DNA of 64,000 bases from Streptomyces rishiriensis (GTDB lineage Bacteria > Actinomycetota > Actinomycetes > Streptomycetales > Streptomycetaceae): positions 248,001 through 312,000 of the forward strand of contig NZ_BEWA01000002.1 in NCBI RefSeq assembly GCF_003112535.1, written 5' to 3'. The notes under the pieces were generated by a model, which saw only the letters and a list, made by a program, of their open reading frames with translations, did not search any database and was not told where the DNA came from. A program made the position numbers and the translations under genes. The stretch's first letter is position 1; each line of letters opens with the position of its first letter. This document shows, piece after piece, positions 62,268-64,000 of the stretch.

Positions 62268-62283
62268 AGATAAGGACTTTGCC

Positions 62284-62535
62284 GTGTTCCTGCCGAAGTA
62301 CCCGGACAACCCCACCCCGCCGCCCGCGCACACCCACGCCCCGACCGACCCGGCCCCCGTCCCGGTCCGGCGTTCGCTCCCGTCGGTCTCCATCGATCAG
62401 AAGACCGTCGCGGCCGTGCTCGTCGGCGGAGTCGTCCTCACCGCGCTCCTGGCCGCCGTCGCCGTCGCGGCCATCTCGGTCGCGGTCGCCGCCGTGGTCC
62501 TGCGCTCCCTGCTCCGCGAACACCACCGCCGCTGA
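62284..62535 (+). CDS. SpdD-like spread protein
   Basis: An 83-aa protein beginning FLPKYPDNPTPPPAHTHAPT, the recognisable SpdD start, with one or two hydrophobic helices (residues about 42-75, VAAVLVGGVVLTALLAAVAV). The GTG follows AAGGA. Upstream in-frame ATG at 62254 would include the operator and was not used. Confidence 0.82.
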   Translation: MFLPKYPDNPTPPPAHTHAPTDPAPVPVRRSLPSVSIDQKTVAAVLVGGVVLTALLAAVAVAAISVAVAAVVLRSLLREHHRR

Positions 62536-62607
62536 CCTGCGGCCTGGCCACCGGGGCGGCGCGACACCGCCACGTACTCGCCGCCTCGGTGGCCCACTCC
62601 TCCCGAA

Positions 62608-63978
62608 GTGCCCGTCAGAAGGAGAACCGTCATCTTCACCCGCGCCACCCCGCCCCCACTCCCGGAACTCAGCAACCTCGCCGCAGGCGGCACCCTGCCC
62701 GGTATCCTCCGCCAGCTCTCCGGCCTCGGCGGCTGCACCCACCCCATCCGCCTCGACGGCCACCGCACCGAATACGACGTCGACACCGCAACCGGCGAGA
62801 TCGGCCGCATCCTCCACCAGCTCAACTCGTCCGACCTCCCGGCCGGCCAACTCCTCGTCCGCTGCAACAACCGCCGCACGACCCGCTGCCCGGCCTGCTC
62901 GGAGGTCTACCGCCGCGACACCTTCCAACTGATCACCGCAGGCCTGCGCGGCGGCAAGGGCACCCCGGAACGCGTCGCTACTCACCCTCGCGTCTTCGCC
63001 ACCTTCACTGCCCCCGGCTTCGGCCCCGTCCACAACCGCCGAACCGACGGACGCCCCTGCCGCTGCGGCACCCACCACGACCAGGAGGACGAAGCGCTCG
63101 GCACCCCGCTCCAGCTGGACACCTACGACTACGAAGCCGCCGTGCTCTGGAACGCGCACGCCGGGCCCCTCTGGCGACGCTTCTCGATCTACCTGCGCCG
63201 AGAGGTCGCCAAGCGTGCGGGTCTGTCACAGCGGGAGCTCCGCGACTACGCTCGCGTGTCCTTCGCCAAGGTCGCCGAGTACCAGAAGCGCGGTGCGGTC
63301 CACTTTCACGCCGTCATCCGCATCGATGGTCCCGGTGGCGGCGAGACTCCGCCTCCGGCGTGGGCAACCGCCGAGCTGCTGACCGACGCCATCGGGGCTG
63401 CCGCGTCGAAGGTCCGTGTCGACGGCCCGACCATCGACGGCCGCGTTCACGCCTTCGCCTTCGGCCGCCAACTCGACGTCCGCACCATCCGATCCGCCGA
63501 CTTCAACGACGGCCGGGAGCTCACCGAACGCGCCGTCGCCGCCTACATCGCCAAGTACGCCACCAAGGGCGCGGAGGCGGCCACGGGAGCTCTCGACCGG
63601 CCGCTCAAGTTCGTTGCCGAACTCGCCCAGCTCGACATCAGCGAGCACGCGCGCCGCCTCATCCGAACCGCCTGGGCGCTCGGCGCACGCAAGGACCTCG
63701 AACACCTCCGCCTACGGGCCTGGGCTCACATGCTCGGCTTCCGCGGCCACTTCTCCACCAAGTCCCGCCGCTACTCCACCACCCTCGGCGCACTCCGCGA
63801 CGCCCGCGCCGAATGGCGACGAGCACAGGCAGCCAACACGACCGACACCGGACCCGAGACGACGTATGTCCTCGCCCACTGGGTCTTCGCCGGAACCGGC
63901 CTCTCCGACGCCGAAGCCTGGCTCGCTGCGTCCCTCGAACCCGCCCCCAGAACCGAAGGAGAGCCCACCCATGGCTAG
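62608..63978 (+). CDS. repSA: Rolling-circle replication initiator (RepSA type)
   Basis: A 456-aa initiator for replication of the excised element. Cysteine-rich N-terminal part (CNNRRTTRCPACSEVYRRDT) and HUH motif AVHFHAVIRIDG (H232, H234), then catalytic tyrosine candidates Y313/Y317 in AAYIAKYATKG. This order is that of pSAM2-type RepSA. The only canonical in-frame start is GTG 62608. However, an ideal AGAAGGAG at 62617-62624 points to codon ATC at 62632, so the true start may be non-canonical. It overlaps the next gene by eight bases. Confidence 0.9.
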   Translation: MPVRRRTVIFTRATPPPLPELSNLAAGGTLPGILRQLSGLGGCTHPIRLDGHRTEYDVDTATGEIGRILHQLNSSDLPAGQLLVRCNNRRTTRCPACSEVYRRDTFQLITAGLRGGKGTPERVATHPRVFATFTAPGFGPVHNRRTDGRPCRCGTHHDQEDEALGTPLQLDTYDYEAAVLWNAHAGPLWRRFSIYLRREVAKRAGLSQRELRDYARVSFAKVAEYQKRGAVHFHAVIRIDGPGGGETPPPAWATAELLTDAIGAAASKVRVDGPTIDGRVHAFAFGRQLDVRTIRSADFNDGRELTERAVAAYIAKYATKGAEAATGALDRPLKFVAELAQLDISEHARRLIRTAWALGARKDLEHLRLRAWAHMLGFRGHFSTKSRRYSTTLGALRDARAEWRRAQAANTTDTGPETTYVLAHWVFAGTGLSDAEAWLAASLEPAPRTEGEPTHG

Positions 63979-64000
63979 CCGACGCCTGGCCCTGGCCGAC
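63971..64000 (+). CDS. Probable excisionase, 5' end (runs out of window)
   Basis: Ten codons, MASRRLALAD, starting at an ATG preceded by GAAGGAG and overlapping the replication gene by eight bases. Position after repSA and this N-terminus fit the small helix-turn-helix excisionase (Xis) of AICEs, normally followed by the integrase and attP. Identification rests on context. Confidence 0.55.
   Translation, partial: MASRRLALAD

Overview
The window is high-GC actinobacterial chromosome, almost certainly Streptomyces. The evidence is GC-rich codon third positions, GTG/TTG starts, and a gene order that matches from memory (not searched) the Streptomyces core segment holding pepN, asd, malQ, the csnR-csnEFGHK chitosan-oligosaccharide operon, a pknG-type kinase locus and ettA. 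It splits into a core part (1-49253) and an accessory part (49254-64000).

Core, 1-25952: the 3' part of an aminopeptidase N paralogue; an AbiEi/DUF559-like protein; a MerR regulator divergent from a small membrane protein; a Nudix hydrolase; a CGNR zinc-finger regulator; a large secreted pyrolysin-type subtilase behind a leader that can fold over its ribosome binding site; a sigma factor with a membrane partner; asd; DUF1203; full-length pepN; a MarR/EamA divergent pair around a perfect operator; malQ; a five-gene translationally coupled operon (ECF sigma factor, zinc-finger membrane anti-sigma, ABC ATPase, two membrane proteins); an HNH endonuclease; and an MscS channel.

Core, 26103-44798: first csnR-csnE-F-G-H-K, a ROK repressor followed by an ABC importer, a GH4 glycosidase and a sugar kinase. 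Next is a seven-gene phospho-signalling locus: GlnX-like membrane sensor, GlnH-like binding protein, coiled-coil protein, PknG-like kinase, PP2C phosphatase, VWA protein and FHA protein. The first two and the kinase mirror mycobacterial glnX-glnH-pknG. The Streptomyces locus adds a matching phosphatase and an FHA reader, and zinc ribbons recur on kinase, phosphatase and FHA protein. From 44809 to 49253 come an isoaspartate-methyltransferase-like protein, a truncated globin, a hypothetical protein, a thioesterase and ettA.

Accessory, 49254-56560: base composition drops sharply. Three widely spaced genes lie between non-coding stretches that carry three diverged copies of one repeat: a 524-aa protein with C-terminal membrane helices, a 314-aa PD-(D/E)XK nuclease, and a 760-aa P-loop protein with a GRD-type N-terminal domain. 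They look like a defence or conflict cluster of unknown mechanism.

Accessory, 56560-64000: an actinomycete integrative and conjugative element (AICE) of pSAM2 type, cut by the window end. It carries an ATPase-type regulator pair, a Nudix protein, a GntR repressor, conserved small genes, an FtsK/SpoIIIE-like TraB translocase, Spd spread proteins, an HUH replication initiator and the start of a probable excisionase. A 9-bp core (TAGACGAGT) recurs five times at promoters of this element and probably marks the GntR regulon.
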